NCBI RefSeq assembly: GCF_001904725.1
Contig: NZ_MRCE01000018.1
Coordinates: 88,006 to 152,005 of the forward strand
Direction of reading: 5' to 3'
Source: Phormidium ambiguum IAM M-71
GTDB lineage: Bacteria > Cyanobacteriota > Cyanobacteriia > Cyanobacteriales > Aerosakkonemataceae
DNA length: 64,000 nt
This document shows positions 28,521-38,113 of this stretch, piece by piece. The notes beneath the pieces were generated by a model, which saw only the letters and a list, made by a program, of their open reading frames with translations, ran no database searches and was not told where the DNA came from. How positions within the stretch are numbered: the first letter of the stretch is position 1; each line of letters opens with the position of its first letter. A program made the position numbers and the translations under genes.

Positions 28521-28551
28521 AAAAAACAGTTTATCACCGTATTGAGTGTAA

Positions 28552-29508
28552 TTAATTATTGTCGTACTTTTCGTAGGCCGTGACAATTCTTTGTACTAAA
28601 GGATGGCGCACGACATCTGCTTGGGAGAGGTGACAAAAAGCAATTCCTTCCACATTTTGCAGAATTTTGTGAGCTATTGATAAACCAGAAGGTTGATTAG
28701 GTGGTAAATCTGTTTGAGTAATATCACCAGTTACTACCATTTTTGAGCGAAAACCTAAGCGTGTCAACACCATTTTCATTTGTGCTGCTGTGGTGTTTTG
28801 CGCTTCATCAACTATGACAAAAGAGTTATTGAGAGTGCGTCCGCGCATATAAGCTAAAGGAGCAACTTCAATGATGCCTCTTTCCATTAAGTTAGTGATT
28901 TTTTCTGGATCGATTAATTCATGCAAAGCGTCGTATAAAGGACGCAAGTAAGGGTTAACTTTTTGTTGTAAATCTCCAGGTAAAAAGCCTAACTTTTCTC
29001 CGGCTTCGACTGCGGGACGAGTTAAGATTAACCGTTCGTATTGATTAGCTAAAAGTGCTTGAACGGCTAAAACAGCTGCTAAGAAAGTTTTACCAGTTCC
29101 AGCAGGGCCAATGCAAATGGTGAGGTCGTGGGTGCGAACGGATTGGATATATTGACGTTGGCGAAATGTTTTAGCGCGAATTTCATCACCGCGACGAGTT
29201 CGGGCGAGAACATCTCGCTGTAAGTCTTGTAATTCTTCGGTACGTTGAGTATCTAGGGCGTGACGGGCGGTGAGAATATCAACGTCAGCGATCGTTTTAC
29301 CATATTTCCAGAAGTCTTCGAGCGATCGCACTATCCTACTACAAAGCTCAACTTGATTCGCCGTTCCCGAAATGAGTAAATCTTGTCCGCGCAACACCAC
29401 TGTTGCACCAGTTTGTCGCCCTAAAGTCTTTAAATTTTCCTCGTTTATTCCACTTAGAGCGATCGCACTTTCTATTGTAGGTAAATGAATCGTCGCTGAT
29501 TCCGGCAT
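28552..29508 (-). CDS. phoH: PhoH-family P-loop ATPase
   Basis: The 318-residue protein has an N-terminal KH-like region (about 20-75; GRQTGATVVLRGQDLLISG) and the PhoH ATPase domain with Walker A CIGPAGTGKTFLA, then LTRPAVEAGEKLGFLPGDL, AYMRGRTLNNSFVIVDEAQN with Walker B, and VTGDITQTDLP. PhoH proteins are linked to RNA metabolism and, with YbeY, to ribosome quality control in some bacteria. Here it follows rpsU, khpA, rpsP and ffh on the same strand. Confidence 0.94.
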   Translation of the reverse strand: MPESATIHLPTIESAIALSGINEENLKTLGRQTGATVVLRGQDLLISGTANQVELCSRIVRSLEDFWKYGKTIADVDILTARHALDTQRTEELQDLQRDVLARTRRGDEIRAKTFRQRQYIQSVRTHDLTICIGPAGTGKTFLAAVLAVQALLANQYERLILTRPAVEAGEKLGFLPGDLQQKVNPYLRPLYDALHELIDPEKITNLMERGIIEVAPLAYMRGRTLNNSFVIVDEAQNTTAAQMKMVLTRLGFRSKMVVTGDITQTDLPPNQPSGLSIAHKILQNVEGIAFCHLSQADVVRHPLVQRIVTAYEKYDNN

Positions 29509-29575
29509 TGTTGAAAAATTTTCTAGCAGTTTAAGATTACCTTATTGTTAATAAAACACTTAATCACCTAATAAA

Positions 29576-29660
29576 GCAAAAAGACGCTGCATCCGAAAAG
29601 CCAGCTACCACAGATGTAAAATCTGAGATAACAAATGGTGTGGTTGAGCGTCATTTTTGC
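29576..29660 (-). ncRNA. Candidate structured RNA between rpsU and phoH
   Basis: On the minus strand GCAAAAATGACGCT (29660-29647) pairs with AGCGTCTTTTTGC (29588-29576), 13 bp with one bulged base. Inside, ACCACA/TGTGGT (29607-29612 with 29639-29644) forms a second stem around an AGAT/ATCT hairpin. The U-run in the closing stem could make it a terminator for rpsU, but the nested stems exceed what a terminator needs. Pairings were found by eye. Confidence 0.45.
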
Positions 29661-29705
29661 CTTTCCAGAAATTAAGAATTTATCGTTTTAATCCCGGCAA
29701 ATAAA

Positions 29706-29879
29706 TTAGTATCTGCGCTTGCGTGAAGCTTCAGCTTTCCGCTTGCGACGGAGGCTGGGCTTTTCGTACCGTTCACGACGTTTAACTTCCGATAAAATTC
29801 CCGCTTTTTGAATCTTTTTTTTGAAGCGTCTTAACGCCGAGTCAATCGACTCATTTTCTCCCAAACGGACTTCTGCCAC
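29706..29879 (-). CDS. rpsU: 30S ribosomal protein S21
   Basis: This 57-residue protein starts at GTG 29879 and ends at TAA 29706. The protein runs [19 protein letters not shown] to [17 protein letters not shown], with [17 protein letters not shown] between; this is S21. The GTG start is supported by GGAGGTGA about ten bases upstream. S21 sits on the small-subunit platform near the anti-Shine-Dalgarno region. A 7-bp hairpin AGGCAAT/ATTGCCT (29921-29954) lies in its leader. Confidence 0.95.
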   Translation of the reverse strand: MAEVRLGENESIDSALRRFKKKIQKAGILSEVKRRERYEKPSLRRKRKAEASRKRRY

Positions 29880-30046
29880 TGTTTAACTTTCACCTCCTTA
29901 AGGCTTCCAAATTACTACTAAGGCAATTGTATTGCTTGAGTCTTAAGATTGCCTCAATATTACATACTAATGCTAGTGAACCCAGACAGAAACAACTAAA
30001 AAAGTTAAAAAAGGTAAACTAACCCTTGCTTTTTTGCCTTCTTACA

Positions 30047-30466
30047 CTAGCGGGGGCGGATTCTATTAGAAGACCTTGACGGACTAGGGGGACGGGGAGA
30101 AGGTCTTCGCCCCATGTCTCTGGATGGTGGGCCACTATCATGTTCTGTGGAAGTACCACCGTAAATATCCAGGTAAACCGATTGTCCGGCTAATTTCGCG
30201 GCTGCGGCAATAACCGCTCGGATTGCCTGAATATTACGTCCACCCCGACCAAAAACACGCCCCTTATCTTCACCTTCAAAAGCCAATCGAATCCAAACTC
30301 TAGGTCTAGTCGATGAAATTTCGCAGTCTACCTTCAAAGAATTAGGAGACTCCAAAAACGGCTGAAGAAGGAATGTCACAAGTCCGGGATAATCAGGACT
30401 TGTGGCTGATAAGGGTTGGGGAGAACCATTATTCGGTAACTGGGGCACGTAGCTGCTCGAAGACAT
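30047..30466 (-). CDS. khpA: KH-domain RNA-binding protein (KhpA/YlqC-like)
   Basis: The 139-residue protein has a single KH domain (about 25-105) with the [22 protein letters not shown] loop (GxxGxxI type). A proline/serine/arginine-rich tail ([19 protein letters not shown]) is added, longer than in Gram-positive KhpA (about 80 residues). It overlaps the end of rpsP by 38 bp, so translation is likely coupled. The ffh-rpsP-khpA order is widely conserved. It probably binds RNA; the tail may be disordered. Confidence 0.9.
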   Translation of the reverse strand: MSSSSYVPQLPNNGSPQPLSATSPDYPGLVTFLLQPFLESPNSLKVDCEISSTRPRVWIRLAFEGEDKGRVFGRGGRNIQAIRAVIAAAAKLAGQSVYLDIYGGTSTEHDSGPPSRDMGRRPSPRPPSPSRSSNRIRPR

Positions 30467-30689
30467 TAGCTTTTTGGAGGATGCTGCGAACGGTGTCGGT
30501 TGGTTGAGCGCCTTCTCTGAGACGTTTGACGATCGCTTCTACATTCAGTTTAGTTTCGTCAGTCCGAGGATTATAGAAACCTAATTCTTCGATGGGACGA
30601 CCTTCCCGGCGAGATGTACTCAGTGCCGCTACTATCCGGTAGCTGGCTTCCCGCTTTTTGCCGTATCGCTTTAATCGCAATTTGATCAT
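30429..30689 (-). CDS. rpsP: 30S ribosomal protein S16
   Basis: The 86-residue protein starts [20 protein letters not shown] and includes [17 protein letters not shown], the S16 signature. S16 is an early-assembling small-subunit protein. It lies between ffh (78 bp upstream) and khpA (38-bp overlap). Confidence 0.97.
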   Translation of the reverse strand: MIKLRLKRYGKKREASYRIVAALSTSRREGRPIEELGFYNPRTDETKLNVEAIVKRLREGAQPTDTVRSILQKANVFEQLRAPVTE

Positions 30690-30767
30690 TTTGGAAAACT
30701 AATTTGCACAATTCTGACTAATCTACAATTGTACTTCTCAAAGCAGGTCAATTGGTGAAAAAAGTCT

Positions 30768-32231
30768 TTACAATTGACCGAAACCTTTTTTCTTTTTATC
30801 TTTTTTCGGCTTCTTCTTACCACCGCCAGCGCCGTGACCGCGCCAACCCGGAGGCGGTTGGCGATTTCCGAACGGACTCATACCGCCACCCATTCCGGGC
30901 ATTCCCATTCCGGGCATCCCCATTCCGGGCATTCCGCCTTGTCCCATTTGCTGCATCAGCGCCCGCATTTTTTGGAAATCTGCCACCAGTTTAGAAACTT
31001 CAGTTTCTTTATAGCCAGAACCGCGAGCAATCCTTTGTCTGCGACCGGGAGAAGAAGCTAATAATTCCGGTTCCCGACGTTCTTGCGGGGTCATGGAATT
31101 GATCATCGCTTCAGTTTGTTTGAGTTTTACCTCAGCTTCCCGTAACTGCTGGTCGGAAATTTTCGGCATTCCGGGGAGCATTTTTAATAAGCCCCCGAAA
31201 GATCCCATATTCTTCATCAACCGCATTTGCTTGAGGAAGTCGGTAAAGTCAAACTTAGCCGAGAGGATTTTTTCCTGCATCTTCTCAGCATCGGTGAAGT
31301 CGATCGCTTCCTGCGCTTTTTCCACCAAAGTCAGCACATCACCCATCCCCAAAATCCGGGAAGCCATCCGGTCTGGGTAAAAAGGTTGTAACGCATCCAC
31401 TTTCTCGCCCACACCGATAAACTTAATCGGTTGACCAGAAACCTGCCTTACTGAAAGTGCCGCCCCACCTCTGGTATCACCATCCATCTTGGTGAGAATC
31501 GCACCCGTAACTCCGATTTGTTCGTGGAAAGTCCGAGTCAGCGTCGCCGCCTCTTGACCTGTCATCGCATCCACGACTAACAGAGTTTCATCCGGTTTTA
31601 CGGTTTGTTTAATCCGGGCTAACTCTGCCATCATATCTTGGTCAATTTGCAAGCGTCCGGCTGTATCGATAATTACCGTATCAAAACCTTCTGCTTTCGC
31701 CTTTTCCACCCCTTGACGGGCAATTTCTACCGGGTCAGCATCTTTCCCCAATTCAAAAACGGGTATTTCAATTTGTTGACCCAAAGTTACTAACTGGTCA
31801 ATAGCAGCAGGGCGATAAACGTCTGTCGCTACCAGCAATGTAGAACGATTTTCTTTCTTTAAATGTAAAGCTAACTTAGCTGTAGCGGTGGTTTTACCCG
31901 TTCCCTGCAACCCCGCCATCAAAACAATCGTGGGTTTGGTTTTCGCATCTGCTAAGGGGACATTGCTTTCCCCCATCACAGTTACTAGTTCGTCATAGAC
32001 AATTTTGATGAACTGTTGGTCAGGGCGCACTCCAGTAATTACTTCTGCGCCTTCGGCTTTGGTTTTCACCTCAGCAATAAAATCTTTCACTACTTGCAGG
32101 TTGACATCTGCTTCTAGCAAGGCGCGGCGCACTTCCTGCAAAGCTTCTTGGATGTTGCTTTCGGAAATGCGGTCTTGTCCCCGTAACTTTTTCCAGGCAC
32201 TCTCTAAACGATCGGCAAGCGCATCAAACAT
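30768..32231 (-). CDS. ffh: Signal recognition particle protein Ffh
   Basis: The 487-residue SRP GTPase has an N domain (about 1-95), a G domain with G1 GLQGTGKTT, DTAGRLQID, TKMDGDTRGGAAL and GVGEKVDALQPF, and a methionine-rich M domain (about 300-430; MLPGMP, GSGYKETEVSKLVADFQKMRALMQQM) that binds 4.5S RNA and signal sequences. The C-terminus carries a GMPGM repeat and a lysine-rich end, common in cyanobacterial Ffh. It delivers nascent membrane proteins to FtsY and the translocon. Confidence 0.97.
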   Translation of the reverse strand: MFDALADRLESAWKKLRGQDRISESNIQEALQEVRRALLEADVNLQVVKDFIAEVKTKAEGAEVITGVRPDQQFIKIVYDELVTVMGESNVPLADAKTKPTIVLMAGLQGTGKTTATAKLALHLKKENRSTLLVATDVYRPAAIDQLVTLGQQIEIPVFELGKDADPVEIARQGVEKAKAEGFDTVIIDTAGRLQIDQDMMAELARIKQTVKPDETLLVVDAMTGQEAATLTRTFHEQIGVTGAILTKMDGDTRGGAALSVRQVSGQPIKFIGVGEKVDALQPFYPDRMASRILGMGDVLTLVEKAQEAIDFTDAEKMQEKILSAKFDFTDFLKQMRLMKNMGSFGGLLKMLPGMPKISDQQLREAEVKLKQTEAMINSMTPQERREPELLASSPGRRQRIARGSGYKETEVSKLVADFQKMRALMQQMGQGGMPGMGMPGMGMPGMGGGMSPFGNRQPPPGWRGHGAGGGKKKPKKDKKKKGFGQL

Positions 32232-32453
32232 AAACTTAATAATTCTCGGTTATTTATTAGATTATCAATTGGTGATTCTTGATTGTGATTTGGGCAGTCT
32301 TAAATTAGGCACTGTTGCCAGCATCGGTTTTGGGAATGCTATAACAGAGGCCGCAGGTGCATTTATCAGCTTATAGAAGTCTCGATCTATTTTGCGATTT
32401 TTGGAGATGCGATCGCACTCTTAAGTCAAAAAGCAGTCAAATTCACTGCCATT

Positions 32454-34139
32454 ATGCCCAAATCAAAATCTAAGCCAAAATCAAAGTCAAAATCTAAACA
32501 AAAGACTGCTACCCCCGAAACTCCTCAACTTAGTTTAAAGGAGCAACTAGCACTTAAGAGACAAACCGCCAAAGTCAGGCAAGAATTTATTAGCTTATTT
32601 AGTTCTACCTTTTTTGGCGGTTTATTTTTGGGGCTATTGCTTTTTCCCATTGGTGGCCCCAAAGCCGCTGCTAGTGTGCCGCTGAGTGTTACTGCTTTAG
32701 TTTTATCTTTTAAATATCCCCGTCAAGCACTTTGGGCGTTCCTGATTTATATGCCTTTTGGTGGCACTATAGTTTATGGAATTGCAGGCGGTAATGCTCT
32801 TTTTCAATTAGCTAAAGATGCGTTTTTTATTCCCGCAGCTATCACTATTTATCAAGAATATAAACGCAAAAGAAAACAATTTTTGATCCCAAAACAAATC
32901 AGAACTACCTTTTTTATCATGCTGGGTTTAGCCTTACTTACATTTTTGGCAGTTAATTTGGCTCAGCAATTCGGCCCGGCTTGTACCAGTTTACCGCGAG
33001 GCGTTAAAATCCCTTGTAAGAACGGCCAACCCATCATTATGGGTATTTTGGGATTGAAAGTTCTTTTAGGTTACGTTCCTTTAATTACTTGTGCTTACTA
33101 TCTCATTCGCAGCAAAAAAGAGCTACTTTTCTTTACTCGTTCTCATTTAGTTATGGCGATTATTTGCTGCGCTTTAGGTGTAGTTCAATACTTGTTTCTT
33201 AGCAGTGGCAGGTGTGAGGGAACTAGGGGAATGTCTGGACAAGATTTATTTAAGGCTACCCTAGAAGCTCGATGTTTAGTTGGTGGTTCTTTAGTTTTTA
33301 GTCCAGATGTAGGCATGATCCGTTTACCTGGAACTTTTGTTTCTCCTTGGCACTGGGCTTGGTTTCTCATTTCTAATGCTTTTATAACTTATGCTTCTGC
33401 CTTTAGTGACCCTTCTTCTATTTGGCGAATTTCGGGTTTAATTGGCATGGCATTAGTAATTGTTAATTCTTTCATTTCTGGGCAAAGAATTGCTTTGGCA
33501 CTAGTTCCAGTAGTAATTGTGATCTTATTAATTCTTACTGGACAAATAGCTAATTTAAAACGTTTTATTCCGATTGCGATCGGAATTGCAGTTGTAGCAG
33601 CTATTGGTACTGCGATGTTTCCCGAAGTAATTCAAGAACGGGTAACTAGTTTTGTCGATCGTTGGAATGCTTCGCCACCCACTGAATTTATTGCTCACCA
33701 AGCTGAGTTTACTTCTAAAGGTCAAAGTGGCATTTTTGGTGCAGGATTAGGTAGGGCAACGAACTCAGCGCGTGCTTATGGTGCTGATGCTTTAATTGAA
33801 ACTTATTATCCTAAATTGCTCTTTGAAATGGGGCCTTTAGCAGTCGCGGGATTTTTAGCATTTGTAACTGTAATTACTTGGACAACTTTTAAACTATATC
33901 GCTCAGTTAAAGAGCCTAATTTACGCAGTTTTGCTGCTAGTTTTTGGGTATTTATATTAGTAATTAGTTACAATACTTATTGGTATCCTTTAGATACAGA
34001 CCCAGTAGCAGTTTATTATTGGTTCATCATTGGTGTAATTATGAGGTTGCCAGAGATCGATCGGGAAGAACGCGCCAAACAATTACCAGAAGAACTGAAT
34101 GACAAGAAAGGTAAAACGAAGAAACGAAGTAAATCGTAA
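32454..34139 (+). CDS. hpsL: O-antigen-ligase/Wzy-like membrane protein (HpsL)
   Basis: The 561-residue protein has a lysine/serine-rich N-terminus (about 1-20) and 10-12 hydrophobic segments of the O-antigen polymerase/ligase type, with a large loop (about 235-290) and SGQRIALALVPVV near residue 343. A lysine-rich tail closes it. Its place directly before two families of glycosyltransferases matches the hormogonium polysaccharide hpsL gene as I remember it. It probably polymerises or transfers an exopolysaccharide at the inner membrane. The Wzy-like fold is inferred from pattern. Confidence 0.7.
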   Translation: MPKSKSKPKSKSKSKQKTATPETPQLSLKEQLALKRQTAKVRQEFISLFSSTFFGGLFLGLLLFPIGGPKAAASVPLSVTALVLSFKYPRQALWAFLIYMPFGGTIVYGIAGGNALFQLAKDAFFIPAAITIYQEYKRKRKQFLIPKQIRTTFFIMLGLALLTFLAVNLAQQFGPACTSLPRGVKIPCKNGQPIIMGILGLKVLLGYVPLITCAYYLIRSKKELLFFTRSHLVMAIICCALGVVQYLFLSSGRCEGTRGMSGQDLFKATLEARCLVGGSLVFSPDVGMIRLPGTFVSPWHWAWFLISNAFITYASAFSDPSSIWRISGLIGMALVIVNSFISGQRIALALVPVVIVILLILTGQIANLKRFIPIAIGIAVVAAIGTAMFPEVIQERVTSFVDRWNASPPTEFIAHQAEFTSKGQSGIFGAGLGRATNSARAYGADALIETYYPKLLFEMGPLAVAGFLAFVTVITWTTFKLYRSVKEPNLRSFAASFWVFILVISYNTYWYPLDTDPVAVYYWFIIGVIMRLPEIDREERAKQLPEELNDKKGKTKKRSKS

Positions 34140-34221
34140 TTTCTTAAGCAAAATTTCCGTTTAAATTTCAACTCAACAAGTTTAACTAAAATTAAGGATC
34201 GCATTACAGGAAATACAAAAT

Positions 34222-35220
34222 ATGAATTTACCGACAATTTCCGTAGTTATTCCTACTTATGAACGTGAAGAAGCTTTGCGAGGAACGATCGCAGATGTTT
34301 TAAAACAAGATTACCCGAATTTTGAAGTTATTGTAGTCGATCAAACTAAAACCCATCAACCAGAAACTCAAACTTATTTAGAAGAGTTAGCTGCTGCCGG
34401 AAAAATTCGTTGGCATCGTTTAGATTGGGCGAGTTTACCAGGGGCAAGAAATTACGCAGTTCGCAGGGCAACCGGGGATATTATTTACTTTATTGATGAT
34501 GATGTAGAAATGCCCGTTGATTGTTTAAAAAACCATGCTCAAAATTATGTAGAAAACCCGGAAATTGGCGCAGTAGCGGGCAGAGTTTTCGATCGCATGA
34601 AATTGGCAGATGCCCAAAGGGAAAAACCCGGAGATAATTACACAATTGAGTATTTACCTCCGCAAGCAATGGACCCTGGAATCGCTTGGTATTACATTGA
34701 TTTAGTGCATACAACAAAACCCCAACAAGTGATTACCGCAAGAGGTTGTAATATGTCTTTTCGGCGGGAAATTTTCACCAAACATGGGTTGTATTTTGAT
34801 GAAAGATTTCGCGGTAGTGCGGTGCGAGAAGAATCTGACTTTTGTTTAAGATTGCGAAAAACAGGTTATAAGATTTGGTACGATCCAGAGGCTTTTTTGG
34901 TACATTTGGGTGAAGAAACTGGTGGTTGTCATGATATCAGTACGCGATCGCTAAAATACCAGATGACTTTTTATCACAATCATTTCTTAATGGGAATGAA
35001 AAATCTCACAATTGACCAACAATTGAGATTATTTTATCGTTTATTTGACTGTCACGTACTAGGTCGTCCTCCCTGTCACAAAAGCGGTTCAGTGTTAAAA
35101 ATTATTAGTCGTGCCGGATTTTATAGTTTGGGCTTTTTCAAAGCTTTAGGTACAGTACTTTCCTCTCTATGGAACGACGGTCAAATCTATAGTCGCCAGG
35201 ATAGAGTTACCAGCAGTTAG
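34222..35220 (+). CDS. hpsN: Family 2 glycosyltransferase (HpsN-like)
   Basis: The 332-residue GT-A-fold enzyme has TISVVIPTYEREEALRGTI at the start, the DxD-type metal site YFIDDDVEMP near residue 92, GAVAGRVFDR, and the acceptor-side region RGSAVREESDFCLRLRKTGYKI with the ED-type catalytic acid. It has no transmembrane segment. It lies 82 bp after hpsL and matches the HpsN position. It transfers a sugar in assembly of the surface polysaccharide; donor and acceptor are unknown. Confidence 0.8.
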   Translation: MNLPTISVVIPTYEREEALRGTIADVLKQDYPNFEVIVVDQTKTHQPETQTYLEELAAAGKIRWHRLDWASLPGARNYAVRRATGDIIYFIDDDVEMPVDCLKNHAQNYVENPEIGAVAGRVFDRMKLADAQREKPGDNYTIEYLPPQAMDPGIAWYYIDLVHTTKPQQVITARGCNMSFRREIFTKHGLYFDERFRGSAVREESDFCLRLRKTGYKIWYDPEAFLVHLGEETGGCHDISTRSLKYQMTFYHNHFLMGMKNLTIDQQLRLFYRLFDCHVLGRPPCHKSGSVLKIISRAGFYSLGFFKALGTVLSSLWNDGQIYSRQDRVTSS

Positions 35221-35263
35221 TCTTAGTGTAAATTTACAACTTCACTAAAAAAAAGTCGCAATT

Positions 35264-36907
35264 ATGGAAACCGAAATCAAAACAACACAAATGTTTTATG
35301 GGTTGCCCAATATCATAAAGTTATTAATTGTTTTATCTTTAGTATTGGGATTGTTTTTTCGATTTTATGCCTTAGATAAAAAAGTGTATTCCAATGATGA
35401 AACTTTTAGTACATTACTAATTTTTAACCATGATCTAAGTGAAATACTTAAGCAAAGTTTCGACGGCCCGGTTATTGGCATAGAAGATTTGCAAAAATAT
35501 CAACAAATAAATACTCAAAAAACTCTCTATGAATCGCTAAAACAAATGTTAAGCAAACCTTATGTGTTTCCACCTGCGTATCCTATGTTAACGCGGCTGT
35601 GGACGGAGTTGTGGACGCAGTTTTTTAATAACCCAATGGCAATTCAAAGGAGTTTTTCTGCACTAATTAGTACGTTTGCCTTATTTTTTATTTATTGGCT
35701 ATGCCAAGAATTATTCCAAAATAATATGGTGGCATGGATTACAGTTTCCCTAGTAGCTGTTTCCCCGTTCCACATCCAATATGCTCAGGTGGTAAGACCA
35801 TATAGTTTATTGACAGCTGTAACTTTGCTCTCAAGCACTTGTCTTTTAAAAGCAATACGGCTGAACTCAAAATTGAGTTGGATGATATATATGCTTACTG
35901 TATTTCTTGGTCTTTATTCTAATTTACTTTTTGGCTTTGTGATAATTGCACACAGCGCCTATGTATTAATTATTAAAAATTTTAACTTAAAAGATCCAAT
36001 AATAATATACTACTTAATAACTTTATTTGGGGGAGTTTTGTCTTTTATTCCTTGGTTTTTGATGTTTATTTTGGCTCCGTCCAATTTATTTGCATATTCA
36101 GTGGAACAGGTGGTACACAGCTTGCCTCTACCATCTCTGATCGTAATTTGGATAAGAAATATAGTAGGTATATTTTTTGATGTCTACGATCCCTGGATAG
36201 AGTTTACTAAAGCTTTTAAAATTTTAGGAATTTTATCTCCTCTAATCTTTTTAATAGTGAGCTTTTCAATTTACTTAATTTTTCGCAAAACCACCAAAGA
36301 GGTTTGGTTATTCATTTTTACTTTAGTCGGGTTTACCGGAGTAATTTTTATTATTACAGATTTAATGTTTGGAGGCTCTGTATCAACAAGAATTCGATAT
36401 TTAACCCCTTCCGTTTTAGGTATAGAGATTGCAGTTGCTTACTTAATTTATAGTCAGTTAATAGCAAATTCATATTTACAAAGAAAACTTGGTAAAGTAC
36501 TTTTTTTAGTATTGATGTTAAGCGGCATCATATCTTGTGGAGTTATTTCGCAAGCAGAATCATGGTCGGCTTTTGGTAGTCCAAGCTATCCTATAATAGC
36601 TCGTACAATCAACCAATCAACTCGTCCTTTAGTGATTGCTGATAATTTAGGCCGAGCATTAACGCTGAGCTATTTACTCGATTCAAAAGTAAGTTTTCAG
36701 CTACTTCGTCAACCAAAGACAGTAAAAATAGATGATAATTATAGCGATGTGTTTTTATTAGAAACTTCGGAAAATTTAAATCGAAGATTTGAGAAAGAAG
36801 AAAACTACCAAAGAAAAGTTATTTCCAAATTTTCAAGGAACTCGCCGAAAATCAGTAATGTTTGGCGATTGGAAAAAGACCAAAAACTACTAGAACTAAA
36901 AATCTAA
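35264..36907 (+). CDS. GT39/ArnT-like membrane glycosyltransferase
   Basis: The 547-residue protein has a short cytoplasmic start, then about ten transmembrane segments. The first external loop carries the family acidic site (DKKVYSNDETFST, about residue 40) and later YAQVVRPYSLLTAV, typical of polyprenyl-phosphate-sugar-dependent glycosyltransferases (GT39/ArnT/PMT_2). The C-terminal hydrophilic part is small. It lies between the hpsN- and hpsO-like genes, 43 bp and 30 bp away, so belongs to the operon. AT content looks higher than its neighbours. It may add a lipid-linked sugar outside the membrane. Confidence 0.75.
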   Translation: METEIKTTQMFYGLPNIIKLLIVLSLVLGLFFRFYALDKKVYSNDETFSTLLIFNHDLSEILKQSFDGPVIGIEDLQKYQQINTQKTLYESLKQMLSKPYVFPPAYPMLTRLWTELWTQFFNNPMAIQRSFSALISTFALFFIYWLCQELFQNNMVAWITVSLVAVSPFHIQYAQVVRPYSLLTAVTLLSSTCLLKAIRLNSKLSWMIYMLTVFLGLYSNLLFGFVIIAHSAYVLIIKNFNLKDPIIIYYLITLFGGVLSFIPWFLMFILAPSNLFAYSVEQVVHSLPLPSLIVIWIRNIVGIFFDVYDPWIEFTKAFKILGILSPLIFLIVSFSIYLIFRKTTKEVWLFIFTLVGFTGVIFIITDLMFGGSVSTRIRYLTPSVLGIEIAVAYLIYSQLIANSYLQRKLGKVLFLVLMLSGIISCGVISQAESWSAFGSPSYPIIARTINQSTRPLVIADNLGRALTLSYLLDSKVSFQLLRQPKTVKIDDNYSDVFLLETSENLNRRFEKEENYQRKVISKFSRNSPKISNVWRLEKDQKLLELKI

Positions 36908-36937
36908 TAGCAAAGCAGAAATTACGAGATATTTACC

Positions 36938-38113
36938 ATGAGAATTCTAGTTGCTAGTCATACTTATATTGTTGACCTGAACCGCGAGAAATTAAGAGAA
37001 TTATCTCGCCTAGAATCAGGAATTGAAGTAACAGTAGTTACACCGCGAATTTGGCAACCTGGAGGGGTGCAAAATAAAGTAATTGAAACTCAACCTTTAG
37101 AAGAAGGTTCTTTTCGAGTAGTGCCAATTTCTAACTTTAGCAAAAATAACCAAGGTTTATTAACTTTTGGAGCAGATTTGATTTCTTTACTGCGTCAATT
37201 TAAACCAAATATTATTCAAGTTGAACAAGGTTCTAAAGCGTTAGCTTATGCCGAATTTATTACTTTAAATAAACTGCTGGGATTAAAAGCAAAAAATGTC
37301 TTTTTTACTTGGTGGAATTTGCCTTATAACTTAAAATTTCCTATTTCATTACTTGAATCCTATAATCTTAGTAATACTGATGGAATTGTTGTTGGAAATA
37401 AAGACGGGGTAGAAATTTTACGAGAAAGAGGCTACAAAGGGCCGATGGTAATTATGCCCCAACTCGGTGTTGATGAAAGTTTATTTAAACCGCAAACTCA
37501 ACCGGAATTAGCTAGTCAATTAGGCATTCAACAAAGTGATTTTGTCGTAGGTTTTGTCGGTAGATTTGTTGAAGAAAAAGGGTTACTTACTTTAGTAGAA
37601 GCTTTAGCGGGTTTATCAGAAAAGCCTTGGAAGTTGTTATTACTAGGACGTGGCCCTTTACAGTCAAGTTTGTTGGAACTAGCCGCAGAAAAAGGAATTA
37701 AAGAAAGGTTGATTTTGGTGGAAAGTGTGCCGCACGATCGCGTTTATCAATACATCAATTTAATGCACGCTTTAGTATTGCCTTCCCAAACAACTTATCA
37801 ATTTAAAACTTTAACGGCGGCTGGTTGGAAAGAACAATTTGGTCATGTTTTAATTGAAGCAATGGCTTGTAAAGTTACGGTGATTGGTTCGGATTCGGGA
37901 GAAATTCCTAATGTTATTGATAACGCAGGTTTAGTATTTCCCGAAGGTAATGTTGCCGAGTTACGTAAATGTTTAATGCAACTAATGGAAAATCCAGAAT
38001 TAAGCGATAAATTGGCTAATTTGGGTTATGAAAGGGCTATGAAACAATACACAAATAAAGCTTTAGCCAAGCAATTATTAGATTTTTATAAGCAAATAAC
38101 TGACAAAAATTAA
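36938..38113 (+). CDS. hpsO: Family 4 glycosyltransferase (HpsO-like)
   Basis: The 391-residue GT-B enzyme has VGFVGRFVEEKGLLTLVEAL (about 207-225) and the donor-site EQFGHVLIEAMACKVTVIGSDSGEIP with the EX7E pair. It starts MRILVASHTYIVDLN. It stops directly before the next ATG (38113/38114), giving tight coupling. It acts in the cytoplasm on a nucleotide-sugar donor; assignment as HpsO is by order and similarity from memory. Confidence 0.8.
   Translation: MRILVASHTYIVDLNREKLRELSRLESGIEVTVVTPRIWQPGGVQNKVIETQPLEEGSFRVVPISNFSKNNQGLLTFGADLISLLRQFKPNIIQVEQGSKALAYAEFITLNKLLGLKAKNVFFTWWNLPYNLKFPISLLESYNLSNTDGIVVGNKDGVEILRERGYKGPMVIMPQLGVDESLFKPQTQPELASQLGIQQSDFVVGFVGRFVEEKGLLTLVEALAGLSEKPWKLLLLGRGPLQSSLLELAAEKGIKERLILVESVPHDRVYQYINLMHALVLPSQTTYQFKTLTAAGWKEQFGHVLIEAMACKVTVIGSDSGEIPNVIDNAGLVFPEGNVAELRKCLMQLMENPELSDKLANLGYERAMKQYTNKALAKQLLDFYKQITDKN

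Larger units (their letters stand above)
28221..28551. other. Repeat-rich intergenic region
   Basis: The 331-bp gap between the HutX-like gene and phoH carries copy 2 of the GCGTCTCTG repeat (28288-28325) and a CAGTCCC heptamer array (28489-28520). The remainder is AT-rich. I see no small gene or RNA gene. Confidence 0.6.
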
